64,000 bases of DNA. It comes from Eucalyptus grandis (Eukaryota; Streptophyta; Magnoliopsida; Myrtales; Myrtaceae). A program made the translations under genes and the position numbers. The notes below the pieces were generated by a model, which worked only from the letters and a program-made list of their open reading frames with translations, was not told where the DNA came from and did no database searches. Positions 37,001-50,024 of this stretch are shown here, one piece after another. The stretch lies in assembly GCF_016545825.1 (NCBI RefSeq), contig NC_052614.1, positions 8,326,559 to 8,390,558 on the forward strand, read 5' to 3'. Every line of letters starts with the position of its first letter. The stretch's first letter is position 1.

Positions 37001-40000
37001 TTTTCAGTGGTTGAGCACATTGTTTATTTTCATCTTTAACTGTAGACCTCATATGCTATGAGCTTGATAAATATTATAAAGATAAAAGGAATACTAGTTC
37101 TCATAGTTCAATAAGATAGCATCTCAATGGGAGCCTTCTTCTGTTGCATTTTGATATAATACTGTTTTGTGTTAGGTAGATGCCCCTGAATATCTCTGCT
37201 GTATGTATGTACTGACGGTGGTTATATTGACTGATGGTGGTTAATGCAAAAAGAAAGTATTTTAGTTTTTCACCAGTCGCGTGTTTTTAATCATTTTGTA
37301 TATGGTGGGTGGTCTGTTGATCTTTCTGTAAATTCTGTAAAACTTTTACCATCATATGTTCGGGTTGGTATCAAGTTTTTTAGGCAGCCTGAAAGCTTCT
37401 GAGTTGAATCACAGAAGTTTTTGAAAGTTACTGCAGATTGAAGCCTTTATCTATCTTTAAAGATGACCATCAAGAATATTATATGTGGAAGGGGATCCCC
37501 CGTCTACCTTAGTCACAAGTCATGAAGAATTTTTTTTTTTTTCTTTTTTGAAACTTCAAAAACCTTTTGAGTTAGATGAAATTTAACAGGAGTATTGTAA
37601 TGTGTAGAAAGATGATGAGAGAGAAGGCTACAGAAAAAGGACATGATTCTCTGTGGAAACTTTCTTAAGGTGTAGCTTTGTGTCGTCATCACTTCTATGC
37701 TTTAGCATTGGAAGTGTGTCGCTTTTTTTAATTTCTAAGAAAGATGTATGTGTTCAATTTATTAAAGAGAATCTTCATTGCTGTATAGTGGTGGAAAACC
37801 ATCTGTTTTCTAGAAACTGTGATAATATGGGTTAATGTCACTGTCAACCGTTGCTTGCCTGAAAATCAATATCATTCCTCTGCTTTCTTTCTTCTTCTTC
37901 TTCTTTTTTTCTTTTTCCCCAAAAGCGCCTATTTTCTATCTAAAAAGTGCCACTTATCATCCCTAGGTCAGTCTGATGATGGAATTTGCTGACATGGCAT
38001 TAACACTGTTAAATACTGCTGATGTGGATTTTTTTGTTCTTTTTTCCAAGCGTTGACTCTTTCTCTCCCCTTGAACCGCCCTCTCTCCTTTCTCCCAAGC
38101 TGCGGATTATTCCTTCCCCTCCTCTTCCTTCTTCAAACCCTACCCAACCAAAAACTCACAAATCTGACAGCCACAGCCACACCAATGCATAAACTATGAT
38201 TCATACCCACTCATGACCACCACTCGCGGCATGTCTGCTTGAGTTTTGAGCACGAATGAGTTTTGTGTTGCATATGTTGAAGCAATTAGCTATTTCTAAC
38301 TTTTGAGAGTTTGAGTTTTCAGTTGAATTTGGTATTGTAGGAGCCAATTTCTAGTATTTGTTCATGCGACTGACTACAGACCTCTTCTAAATCATTAGCT
38401 GTGTTTGAATGAAGCGCAAATGCTTTCTGTTGCTCAATTCAATTGGGAATTATGGTTTTCCTAAAGAGTTGAATCTTTTTCTTGCTTGAGTGGCCATGGC
38501 CATGAGCCTAGAGCTCGAGCAGCCATGGCAGTCATGATCCCAAAGCTCAAGCTCAAGTGGCCATATTGGTCATAAAGCTTGAGCTCTAGTGGCCCTGTTC
38601 ACGAGCCTAGAGCTTGAGCAGCCATGATCAGTCACATGCCTAGAGCTCGAGCTCCTCGAGCAGCCATGGGCGAATGCCCAGATCTCGAGCTTGAGAGGCC
38701 ATGGCAGTGAGGTCGAGTTTTGGCCATGGTGGTAGAGAGTTCAAGTGGCCATTGATGCCGCGAGCTTAGAGCTTGAGCTTGCGGCCATGATGAAGGACTC
38801 TGGATCCATGCTCTCTCTCTCTCTCATGTGATGCTTATTTGGTGCCATTATAAATTCAAGGGAACCATAACATGATACATGTATTCTGGCATTCATGACA
38901 GCAAAAATTTACTGGCAAGAGAAAAAAGTATAATGGAAGAACTGACAGTAGCACTTTAACAAAGGGGAGGGATGCTTTTGAACTAAGAACAAGTAGAAGG
39001 ATGATTTTGATTTTCGGATAAAAGTATAGGGACCACTGGTGACGTTAACCCTCTATATCAGATGTGCAATTGTATAGCATGATTGAGGAGAAGGAAGGGC
39101 TTGCTTTGCACATCATTCAAGTGGTCTGGGAAAATTTAGGTGTGTGCATCTGAACTCGCAGACTGTTTAGCTGGTTTGACACGTGCCTTGGGAACAGAAC
39201 CATTGCCCTTGTGCTTAGGATGCTGTCAATCTGTTGCTGATTGTTTAATTTCTGTTTGCTGGAGTTTCTCATACATCATAAGGATCACTTTCATTTGTGT
39301 AGAAAAATTTAGTTAGTGATCTTATGTTTCATTCAAAGGAGGCATTCTTATTAGTGTCCTCCACAAAGAAGTGGCTGTTGCTCGCCTTTGCTAAACTGTA
39401 TTCTTATTTTAGGGCCTTATACCTGGTGGTGCATTGATGCCTATCGATGTAGAGGCAGATCCAAACTTTGATGTGACAGAGCACTACTGGTTCCCAATGC
39501 TGGCTGGTTTATCTGATCTGACGACTGATCCTAGGCCAGAGGTCAGAAGCTGTGCACTTGAAGTTTTGTTTGATCTCCTGAATGAGAGAGGGAGCAAGTT
39601 TTCAACGTCATTTTGGGAGAGTATCTTCCACCGTGTCTTGTTTCCCATTTTTGATCATGTGAGACATGTGGGAAAGGAAGGCTCAGTTTCTTCTGGTGAC
39701 GAATGGCTTCGAGAAACCAGTGTCCATTCTCTCCAGTTGCTGTGCAATCTATTCAACACTTTCTACAAGGTATTGTGAACTTGATAATTAGGTGCCATTG
39801 GTAACTATTACTAGGTGACACATATTCATGAAGGAAAACATAGAAATTTGTGGGTAAAATTATCTGTGTTCTTATAGACAGGATTCACTTGATAATTTCG
39901 TAGCAGCATTTGATAAGGACTAAAATTGCATGGGTCACTTAATCTGAACATTTTGTGAGTGTTAGCTATAGTTTGACTTTTGGAGGACATTTATTCATTC

Positions 40001-43000
40001 ATCCCAGAGAAATTTTATATCCAAATGTCTACCATATAGGACAACAAGGGAAACATGCATATCTTCTCTCTAAATGTATATTTTTAAAAGTTCTGATCCC
40101 ATCCTTCCTCTTCATTCATACCCGTTAGTTTCCTTTCAATGGAAATCAGTGGACTGAGAGACTGAGTTTTCAAACTCTGCAGATTAGACCACTAATAAGT
40201 TGGCTCACTTCTTTTGGATATGCAAACTTAGTCCTCAAACATTTATTTTTATGGATAATTAAGTTCCCTATATAGCTATTCATGTCTCAAGATTTTTCTC
40301 TTATGCAGGAGGTCTGTTTTATGCTGCCACCGCTATTAAGTCTGCTCTTGGATTGTGCCAAAAGGACTGATCAGTCTGTTGTTTCAATTTCTCTGGGTGC
40401 ACTGGTGCACCTCATTGAAGTTGGCGGACATCAATTTAGTGAGACTGATTGGGAGACTTTATTGAAAAGCATAAGGTGCATTCACGCAGGAGTCAATTTC
40501 GTCCTTTCCTCTTAATGACTTTTTGATGTTTAGGCACTTCAGACTTTTGTAATTCATTGGCATAATTTTCTTCTGTTTTTCTGATCTAATTCATGCACGA
40601 CTCAATTTTCTTCTGTTCATTTTGATTTCGACTGATAGAGATGCTACATATACAACACAACCTCTTGAGCTTCTCAATGCATTGGGATTTGAGAACCTCA
40701 AAAATCATACAGCACTGACCAAAGAATCAGAGGTTAACATGGGGGATATTGCCTCATCACAAACTTTAGACAACGGTGAAGTATATGATCATCAATTGGA
40801 TGTCAATGATGGAACTCCAAAGAGCACAAGTGCATATCTGAATCACCATCGAGAATTGGCATCTCCTTCTAACTTAGATGGTTATGAAGGTGAAGGTAAG
40901 TTATTTAGTTTTGTAGTTGATTGTTTCAGTATGTTTCCTTTTGCAGCATCTGATGGCAATGGACTGCACTTTAATTAGAATTTTGTAAAAAATAAAGTAA
41001 ATGAGTACTTTTTAAATCATTTTGTTGATCAGTAGATTAAGGAAACCCAAACCCGAGCAACGATTGTAGAAGATTGTGAAAGTTTAACACACTAACTCTG
41101 TCCATTGTAGGTGTTCCATCACCATCAGGAAGATCTCAGAAATCAGTAGAAGGAGGCATTCAACGTGGTCAAACTTTTGGTCAAAGAATAATGGGGAATA
41201 TGATGGACAATCTCCTCCTTAGAAGTTTTACTTCCAAATCAAAAGGTCATGCTTTGGATGCTTCAGTGCCATCTTCTCCAGCTAAGGTAACGTTCTATCT
41301 ATTGTCTTTATAGAGTAACATATTATTTTAATTTCTGTGGGAAAATTACACAATACTAGTTAGTTTTTTACCCAGACATGCCATGCCTGACCTTACTGTG
41401 AGGTCAGGAAGAAGTCTGCACTTATGCTCTATCAAAATATAATATGGTTGGGGTTATTAATCATCCACCCAAACTTGATTTGGTTGCAATTGATATTGTA
41501 CTTATGTTCTCCCAAAATTAATTTTATTGCCATCTAACATGATGGCATGGCATTTCCTATATGTATAGGTTTGAATGGTGTGTTTAATAATTAATGTGCA
41601 GAAAATAGAGAATTTGAATTTTTACACATCTCTTGCATCATCATCGTCATCATCACTAGTCAGATATGAAACGAAATTTTTTCTTATTTGGCACGAGTGT
41701 ATTTCTTTCTTGATTAGTATCATATGTACTTGTCGAATGTATGTGGAGTGAGGACTTTAAAATTACTTCCACTGTCAATCTGGAGACCTTTTCAAGAAAC
41801 CTTTTGACTGCACACTAGTCATTTGCTTTACTTATTCAAGTTCTTACAATAATTTTCATGAGTTACTGTGTTACTCATCTTATCAGATTTGAATTTGTTG
41901 CTCAGCAGTTCACTCTTTCTAGCAAAAGATATAAATATAATAGGTCAATATATGATTTATTCATTTAATGATGATGGGGAATGACCAATATCTCATATTC
42001 CTTTGTGGTTACTGCAACACGAGTGGATGGAGATTCTAGAATAATTTGCTTTTCATGGGTGATTCACGGAAGGGTTTTTTTTTTTTTTTTTGAAGCATTT
42101 TAGGGAAATTCTAGTAATTGCAAGCCAAAGAAGGCGATACTTTTAATATTTCAAAGCATTGATGCATGTGATGAATGGCATTTGGGTTGCCTTTTCTCTT
42201 AACTGATCTACTTTTTACGTAGGTTTCAAATGTCACTGAACCTGACGCAAAAGATGAGGAGGAGACGCCATTGTTACAAACAGTTAGAGGGAAATGCATC
42301 ACACAGTTACTACTTCTTGGTGCCATTGACAGTATTCAGGTATTATTTGGTCCTTTTAGACATCTTTGTCCTGCTGTGCGTGTCTTATCAATCTGTTAGG
42401 CCACCTCAGGCCATAGTACGCTGATACAGTGATCAACATTTTATACAATTTTGAGGGCTGCTTCCTTGTGGTACAGATCAATCAGGTTACTCACCAAAAT
42501 GACTTTCTCTTAATTTGCAGAGGAAATACTGGAGCAAGTTGAAAGTACCGCAAAAGATTGCAATAATGGACATATTGTTCTCGGTGTTGGAATTTGCTAC
42601 TTCTTATAATTCATACACCAACCTCCGAATGCGAATGCGATACATTCCTGCCGAAAGGTTTGTCAGGACTCAGAACCATTCGACTCCACTTGCTTTCTTC
42701 TACAGCTCTATGGCCACTTGATAGAATGGGGTGATTGGGCTTCCTAGTAAGTGGTTTATCTTTTGCAGGCCACCAATTAATCTTCTTCGCCAGGAATTAG
42801 CTGGAACGTGCATTTATCTGGACATCTTACAAAAGACGACAGGACATTGTCTCAAGAATGGGGAACATTCTGAAGCCAATGGGTCTTTTGAAGCAGATAC
42901 TTCATTCAACAGTGATGAGGAAAAACTTTCAGGGATTGCTGAAGATAAGCTAGTGTCATTCTGCGAACAGGTGCTCAAGGAGGCATCTGATCTCCAGTCC

Positions 43001-44771
43001 AACGTGGTGGAAAGCACTAATATGGATATTCATCGAGTTCTGGAGTTGCGTTCACCTATCATAGTGAAGGTACGTCTGCCATTTCTTTAGTCCTTCAAGA
43101 ATGAAATTGAGGTTTTGATGGTCAGTTATTTTCCTGATTTGGTTTTGTCTAAGTCCCAGTTTGCATAAATTGTGTCCCCAAACATGCCTTGAGTTGCTAT
43201 TATCTCCTGCTGCTCCTGAATATTGCATGAAATCATTATGCCTTCACAGATAAGAGATTTATCATTTGTTATCTACCTCCAGAAAATTTGTGTAATTTCC
43301 ATCTATCTTTGGTTTTTATTTGCCATTAATAGTGATGAAGGCTTCGACTTTTTTCCACACTCATAGTTCATGTTGGTTTCTTTAGGAACTGTATGTTCGT
43401 CATTCCAATACTAGTATGTGATTATTTTTCTATGTTTGGCTGTATTGTTTCCTAAATTATGAAGTTTGTATGATCTAAAATCTGGATTGATAATTTCACT
43501 AATTTGGAAGTAACCTTTCAAAAACTTGCAAAATTATTTTGGCGATGTTTACAGTCTCAACTCCGCACCCTTGCTTTCCCTGCATATAACAGATTTATCT
43601 AATTATAGTACCACATCATTTATTGTATGATTTGTCGTTTGTCACAAAAAATTCTGGTTATTACAGGAATGACAGTGTTTTTCTTTTCAGGTGCTTAAAG
43701 GCATGTCCTCTATGAACAGTAAAATTTTCAGGAGACACCTGAGAGAGTTTTATCCTTTACTCACAAAACTCGTATGCTGCGATCAGGTACTCTTCTGCTT
43801 CCATGGCCTATTTTTTGGTCTAAGGAAGTCTTAATCAGGTTCAATGTTTTGAGCTGCTATTTCTTTAAAATATCCTCCTTGCAATAATATCTGTCTTCTG
43901 GACTCTTCAATGGGTTCCTTTCTATAATAGGCTTGTTATACTTAGTGATTGATGGGTATGACAGCTTTAATACTACTCAACATTATTATATCAGCATTTA
44001 AGAATGATAGGAGGTTTTATATTTTTCTGCTTAATAAACATAGTGGACCATGCTGAAATCCTTTTGACATGGATTGCACTTGTGGAAATGATACACTGTT
44101 GCAAGAATTAATATGGAATGATTAACAGCTAGTGTCTTCCTCAGTTAAGGCCATAGGCCCATAACTTACCTTTTGAACTGGTTTCTTTCTTAACTTTTAG
44201 TTTAGGAAATATTTGGTTATCAGTCTACAGCTAATGAATTTTTCTTCAGAAGTGAAAATAATATCAAGATTTACCCTTCTGATTACTCACCACTATTGGA
44301 ATCGGTATTTTTATTAGCGACTGAAAATAAGACTAATTTTCGTTGTTATACTGAAAATATTCACTTGATTGAGCAGACTAAAGTGTAGAACTTATCGAGC
44401 TCAACCTAATGCAAACCCCAATTCCCATCCTAGGTGGTAAATATGAAGTTTTGCAAATTTTTTACTCTCACAGGCTGGGGATTTAAGTGCACAGCGGGAA
44501 TGTCTGCTGCTGTAGCCAATTAGTGGGAGGGAAGTGCTTAATTGTGCTCTAACTGAAGGGTGGAGTTGAATGGGAAGGGTTGACATTTTTGATTCATTAT
44601 TCAGTAACTTGGAAATGATCTCAGAGTGTTGTGTGGGTGCTGATGATGTTCATAGTTGACCTGCAATGAACATATCCGGTGGATTAACATCTTTCAATTA
44701 TGCAGATGGATGTTCGTGGAGCTCTTGGTGATCTTTTCAAGACCCAACTGATGATTCTCCTACCATCATAA
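25079..44771 (+). CDS. BIG5: BIG5 (MIN7/BEN1), large BFA-type ARF guanine-nucleotide exchange factor
   Basis: 33 coding exons join in frame into 1781 residues: 25079-25193, 25801-25876, 27326-27578, 27975-28096, 28201-28259, 29384-29441, 29519-29603, 29749-29952, 30690-30748, 30834-30903, 30984-31052, 31366-31488, 31567-31620, 31708-31796, 31895-31991, 32103-32201, 32329-32514, 33399-33509, 33582-33766, 34411-35037, 35634-36051, 36243-36482, 36581-36704, 36840-36988, 39413-39769, 40309-40475, 40639-40895, 41111-41286, 42223-42339, 42521-42657, 42769-43069, 43691-43786, 44706-44771. Domains: DCB (~1-300); HUS, with YVNYDCD at 495-501; Sec7 (~607-795), with the catalytic Glu finger at E691 in [10 protein letters not shown] and MLNTDAHNP at 729-737; then HDS repeats to the end. 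Sec7 loads GTP on ARF GTPases at the TGN/early endosome. The family acts in vesicle traffic, PIN recycling and immunity. Arabidopsis BIG5 is about 1740 residues. Intron 17 uses a GC donor. Confidence 0.97.
32515..33398 (+). other. BIG5 intron 17, GC-AG type
   Basis: The exon ends TCTGAG and the intron starts GCAAGT; it ends TTGCAG before TTCAACAGG. Using the nearest GT (32519) would add four bases and break the reading frame, whereas the GC donor gives [10 protein letters not shown], which matches the family across this junction. GCAAGT is the usual form of plant GC donors. Confidence 0.85.
35408..35450 (+). repeat. Poly-T/poly-G tract in BIG5 intron 20
   Basis: A run of about 24 T is followed directly by a G-dominated stretch (GGGGGTGGGGGGGGCGTGGGG). 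Such homopolymers are prone to length errors in assemblies. It is intronic. Confidence 0.8.
37829..39051. mobile_element. Transposon-like insertion in BIG5 intron 24
   Basis: The left end GGGTTAATGTCACTGTCAAC and the reverse complement of the right end, GGGTTAACGTCACCAGTGGT, form an inverted repeat of about 13 bases with one mismatch. The sub-terminal GAAAATCAATATCATTCCT and GAAAATCAAAATCATCCTT also match. The 1.22 kb body includes a CT-rich part and a minisatellite of AGCTCGAGC/GGCCATGG phrases at 38495-38790. It accounts for half of the longest BIG5 intron (36989-39412). There is no transposase frame. Confidence 0.75.
38495..38790 (+). repeat. Minisatellite of AGCTTGAGCAGCCATGG-like phrases
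   Basis: Phrases AGCCTAGAGCTCGAGCAGCC, AAGCTCAAGCTCAAGTGGCC and CCTAGAGCTTGAGCAGCCAT repeat about every 30-45 bases inside the insertion in BIG5 intron 24. In style it resembles the intergenic minisatellite blocks but uses different words. Confidence 0.75.
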
Positions 44772-45529
44772 CCTGTGTTATTCGTGAGCTTCCAAGTGAT
44801 GATTTTCTGCAGTATATACCTTCCGTGCAGACCAACTATTGTTCTGCCAACTTTCGCGATCTACCGCCATTTGATATTGTTTGCTAGGGATGGGTGAAAA
44901 TGGTGATTTTTCCTGTCTTGTTTTACCATTTTACCATCGAAAGATGTATACGTCACCGATCATGTATTGCTAGGAAGATTTTTGAGTAGCGGATGGAGAG
45001 TTCAGTTGTTTACCCATCTTAAGGTTTTTTGACATTTGGGGGTATATTTGTAGAAGCCTAGGATGTGTATCAGGAAGTTAAGTAGAGAACTATCAAATGA
45101 ATTTTTGTTATACAAATGAAGTGGGCTCTCTCTTTTCAGAAGCCTATCACATAATCTTATCTACGAATTCATATAGTCAGTCTGATTACCACTGATGCAG
45201 TTTCAATAAGGACAGATCGAGGCTGCCACTATGGTTCTCCTCTTGTAAAGCAATGCTAGTGATGTATAACTTTCACTTGGAGCTTTCTAATTTCATTTGT
45301 GTTCAGAATAACTACTTGAGTTTGTAAAAAAATCATCAAAGAATGCTCGCCACATCAGGCGGTGGATAAATTGTTGCTATTTTCTGCGGTAATGTTATGT
45401 TTGCCCAAGTAAGATCTTTGATAAGTGCAGCATCTCTTGCCGCTCCTTTTTCCCAATGTAGGGTTTGCGGCTCATACATTAATCGAAAGACGGTGCTGAG
45501 TGCCTCAAGCGTATAGCATTTTGAGGAAG

Positions 45530-45568
<39 letters not shown>

Positions 45569-45806
45569 GCAAAGTCAGACGTTGTAATGACAACTAGCTA
45601 GAGAACATGGCAGCTTCATATTTGTATCATGATTGTAACCGTGTGTGTATGAGGACGCAGAACCAAACAAGATAAAATAATACATTCTCGTGGCTTCTTG
45701 CCTTGAAACATATTTTCATTCAAGCCTCGAATGATTCCTAGTTCCACAACTCTAACCAAGACCTGGATGCCAACTCTCTCGGTGATCAAAAGGAGCTCTT
45801 TCCTTC
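44772..45806. other. Region between the convergent BIG5 and DUF547 genes
   Basis: Both 3' UTRs should lie here. A (CT)n run of about 17 units is at 45533-45566. No gene is seen. Confidence 0.6.
45533..45566 (+). repeat. (CT)n microsatellite
   Basis: A pure CT dinucleotide run lies between the 3' ends of BIG5 and the DUF547 gene. Confidence 0.9.
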
Positions 45807-48800
45807 CTAGAGAAATAGGTAGCGAAACCTTGACGAGAAAGGTAAGACGGTGAAGCTCCGAGTTCCGAGGAGCCTCCACTTGATTTTGGACGAACAATCC
45901 CGCACCATGTTGGCCTGCTCTCCGGGGAGGAATTGACAGATCCACTCGGCCATTGATGCGTCCTCCCCGATGTCTTTCATGAAAGAATGCAACAGCTTCG
46001 GAATTACCACCTTCCCTTTGTTGCTAATTCCGACCGATGCTCGCACATAGTCCTTCAACGACTGCCTGAGCATGTCGGCCACTTTTCCAGGCTTGAAGAT
46101 TCTGACCTGTCGTTAGGAAATGCCCAAAGTTATACAAAGAAGAAGCATCTCCTCTTTGGGTTTTAAGGGTACCTTATATCCATAAGGCCATGTCTAGTTT
46201 CCAATTGCTAATACTAATTGTATGGTAATCACAAGAGTATCATCGAATAAGAGCAACGTAAACATCACTAAGCAATTCATCTCATTTGCCAAATTTGTTC
46301 GGTATTTAGTTAAGCATCCGTATTTTCCTGAGGCATGAATAGCTAAAGGGAATGGAAGGAATAAGTGGTGCTTTTACCGCTGGTGAAGAATACGTCCCAC
46401 AACTTAGCGTGAATGGAAGGAGAGGCTCCGGTTGATCGATCGAATATATTTCCTTCACTTCAAGTTCCTTGAATTCATGGAGAGCTAAGCACAAAGCCTG
46501 ACATCAAATACAAATCAAGCATGTAAGCGACTAAAGAACACATTAGATTGCTTCTCTTCTCTATTGGGGGAAACACAATTCCAGATATACTATTTCGTAG
46601 ATTCAGGAAAACAGAACAAAACAAATCAGCGATTCATATAAGCAGAAGAGAACTGCAAAGGAAAACACTCCCACTCATGAAGGGAGGACTGTTTCGTGGA
46701 TAGATGGACTAATTTTCATGATACTGCAGTATGTCATGGCCTGACAAACATTAGGGAGCTGATTTTGTGATGAAATGACCATGTAAAGATGCAAAACAGT
46801 CTGAGGAACTGATTCATACAATGTGTGGGCGATGAGGAGGAGGCTTCATCTTGAGCATAATGTACTCAATATCAGCTGCACTGAATGACTGCCCTCCAAC
46901 TGTGTACATGGCCTGCAATCATGTTGCCAAAACATAAGAGTCTCGCAGCTAGCTGTCTGCTTAAACATTCAGAAACATTTCAACCATCAACAAGTTCTGC
47001 TGAAGCAAATCAGGAAGATACATACAAACATCAAAATTTGAAGAGCAGCGATTTAATTTAATCCTTTTCTCCAGCCAATTTTAGCTGCTTATCCTGCCTC
47101 TTCACCGAATACAAGACCAGTATTGAATTTTGAACCAATGGCTGCAACGTTATGCTTACATAAATCCATTTACATCTATTAGAGGAAATCAAGCCAGTTA
47201 TTTATTTATTTTTATATCCTTTTTAACTTGATTCCTCAATCCACTACTTTCTTGTTTTTAACATTCCTGCACGGTGCATCCCCCAGTGAGTAAGAACTGA
47301 AATTGAGAATAAATTGATGTAGAATGTTCGAAAGGATAAAATGCTTACCTTCTGCATCAAGGAAAAGAATTTGACATCACTTCTTGGAATTCCATATGCT
47401 AAATATGCCTGGCAAAGTGTAGATTAAATATGATGAATAAGGAGAGCCAGGCATCTAAAGAATGTAGACCAGAAGGGGAAAAAAATACAGAAGCTAGTAA
47501 AGAGGATGCCGATCTTATAACAAACCAATCCAGGATAAATGGGAGGGGGGATACCCAGTGCAGGTGTGAATGAGCAGGTTTTTCAAAGGGTTTTGAACAG
47601 AGGATCACATGCAAAGGGAGAAAAACCGGACCCAAACCATCAGTCAGAAAATGGAGATTCTTACATGCATAATCAAGGCATTATACAAGTTGATCCAAAA
47701 AGCCAGCTTCTCGTCGTGTGTCATGCTAGATGGGTCCAGTTTGGCCAACTGCTCCACAAGGAACCTATAGAAGGTAAATTGAGAAGTCAATGGAATTTAG
47801 AACCTTTGCCAAAGAAATTTGCAAGTTTACTCTGAAAGTAGGCATAAATTGATCAGGCAAGTCGAGGTACCAGAACATGGATTCATTGTAGTTCAAGTCA
47901 ATTTAAATGAGAAACATTAGGAAGAGTTTCCCAATGTTTGCTCCAGAAAGACAAGCTTCTGTTGAAATACATCAAATTGGCAAGGAAAAGTTTCTATGCA
48001 TTTATCTACTCTTCAACCACACAAAGAAGAGACACATTAATTGCGAAAATCAAATGAAGACCATTGTATGTAACAATATATTAATTGCTCTAGAAGGAAG
48101 TTTCAAGTGTTGACCTGAATCTTTTGAGAGCTCCTGCAGCATAAATAAGTTCTTTCTTCCCAACAGACAGAGAACAGACTTGAACTGCCGTGCTGTAGGC
48201 TCCAACAGTTCCTGGCCACTCCAGCTTACCAGGAAATGTATAAGGATCAAATGTCTCAACTTTGTAAAAGACATCATAACTACTTTCCAAATCGCAGCCA
48301 GAGGACCTCCTAGCCGGTGAAGTCCATAAGGGTGAGTCTGAGGAAGATGCAGCAGAGTTATAGGAGAGTGGGCACATTGGTGAAGCTGGTGAAGCCACGT
48401 GAGAGGAGTCTTCTTTAGGTGAAACTGATAGAGAGATGAAAATGTCTCTCATGCACAAAACCATTTCTTCAGACAGCTGGTTAGGGTGATGCCATAGGTT
48501 CTCCTGCAGAATATCCTTATTTGGCCTCTGGGTTGTGTCTAACCATTGACTGAGATATCCAATCTCCGCGTCTTTCTTCTCTCCACCATTAGGATTTATA
48601 GGCTGCATTACATCACTAAGCTCTCTCATTTTGTTTCTTCTACTAGTGAAAGCAAGTGAAAACTTATGTATTTATGTATATGAAGAGAATGTGTAACTCT
48701 TGACTACAGTTAATCCTAGAACATGTGATTAATACTTATCCACAGGAGTAGTTAAGCATTCCAGACTTCATCGATGAATTTAAGTTATAGATTCAAGAAG

Positions 48801-50024
48801 ACCTTATTTTATTTTATTTATTTTTTTTTTTTTTTTTTGGGGGAGACGACAGAGAGAGGGTGAGAGAGAGGACCGTCAGGTTAGGATATATATCTGATGC
48901 TGATGAAGCCCTAAAGGAAGAATGCCTAAGATTGTATTCCGCAAGGTGGCGCTCGTTCCTTTCTTGATGTAGCTGATGCTGGAGGGCAATCAACTCCCTT
49001 TCAAGCTTTTGCACCGTTGTCTCCAACAATGTTATACTGCCTACTAGATCCTTGGCCTTCAATCATATAATGGACCTTGAGACGTGAACAAGTATATTGA
49101 AGAAGAGAAAATGGAAACAGAGAGTAACCTTATCTGGAAGCTGGCTGGATGAGTCAGACAATGATGGATCACATTGCTCAACAGCATTTGTCAGGGTCAA
49201 GTGTAACTGAATCTCTTCCTCCAACTCCTTTTGCAATCTTTGAACCTGTCACCATTCAAGCAATATTCAATAGGGCATTTCACGAGAATCAATATGGCTT
49301 TTATGGTCAAATAGTGCAAGCATTTGGACTTTAGGTTCTCCAGTTATCGGGCGAGAATTGAGAAACAATCAAGTCACTCGAGAGAACTTTACAACACCAG
49401 AAATAGACTAGCTCAGACACTGCCAAGAGCATGCATCCCAACCAAAACTTGATCGTCATCACTCATTGACTAGTTATCTATACAACGCCTACCTCGAACA
49501 TGGAAACTCAGTCAACAAGCAGAACCACAACAGCAATAGCATACAAAACAAGATATTGGCAAAACTCACATCTTGCTCGAGCTGGGATCGGTAAGTGTAC
49601 AGCTTCCCACTTTTCTCCCGCCCGCTGCATTTATCCTGAACACAGCGTCGCCATCGCATACTCAGTGAAAACTGCTCAAACAAAACTCCAAAGAGCCTAA
49701 CCCACTATTCATTCCAAATGCAAGGGCTTCACCAATGACGACATGAAATGAGCAGAGACAAGCAAATTATTTTTATACCTCGAAATCAGAGTTAGTGGAG
49801 CACCCGTCACCGGAAGAAAACGACTTGCTCCTCGTTCGACAATTTGACCTGCCACTCCTCCGTAAATACCTCTGTATCGAACCTCCCCTGCACAAAAACT
49901 ACCCATCATCAACTAAAGGAAAAACTACCCATTACGAGTGATGAAGCAAATGGAGAAGAGGTGAGGAGATCTAAGATCATGTCGCCTACAAGTCGACAGG
50001 GAGCACGAAGCCATTGCCGCTCAT
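45807..50024 (-). CDS. Leucine-zipper (MIP1-type) and DUF547 domain protein
   Basis: Exons on the minus strand: 50024-49990, 49887-49779, 49635-49570, 49245-49129, 49056 to about 48926, about 48642-48115, 47764-47665, 47408-47349, 46912-46820, 46497-46378 and 46106-45807. This model gives 552 residues. An Arg/Ser-rich N-terminus (RRSGRSNCRTRSKSFSSG) leads into a coiled coil (~residues 60-150: YRSQLEQDVQRLQKELEEEI, then LLETTVQKLERELIALQHQL). A linker with LSEEMVLCMRDIFISLS follows, then DUF547 with VGKKELIYAAGALKRFR, LAFWINLYNALIMHAYLAYG, MYTVGGQSFSAADIEYIMLK and a C-terminal FSSRFRYLFL. This is the plant family annotated as ternary complex factor MIP1, leucine-zipper. DUF547 has no proven biochemical role. 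The fifth exon has no good GT donor; AG/GCATTC keeps the frame. The first exon, only 35 coding bases, is the least certain. Confidence 0.87.
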
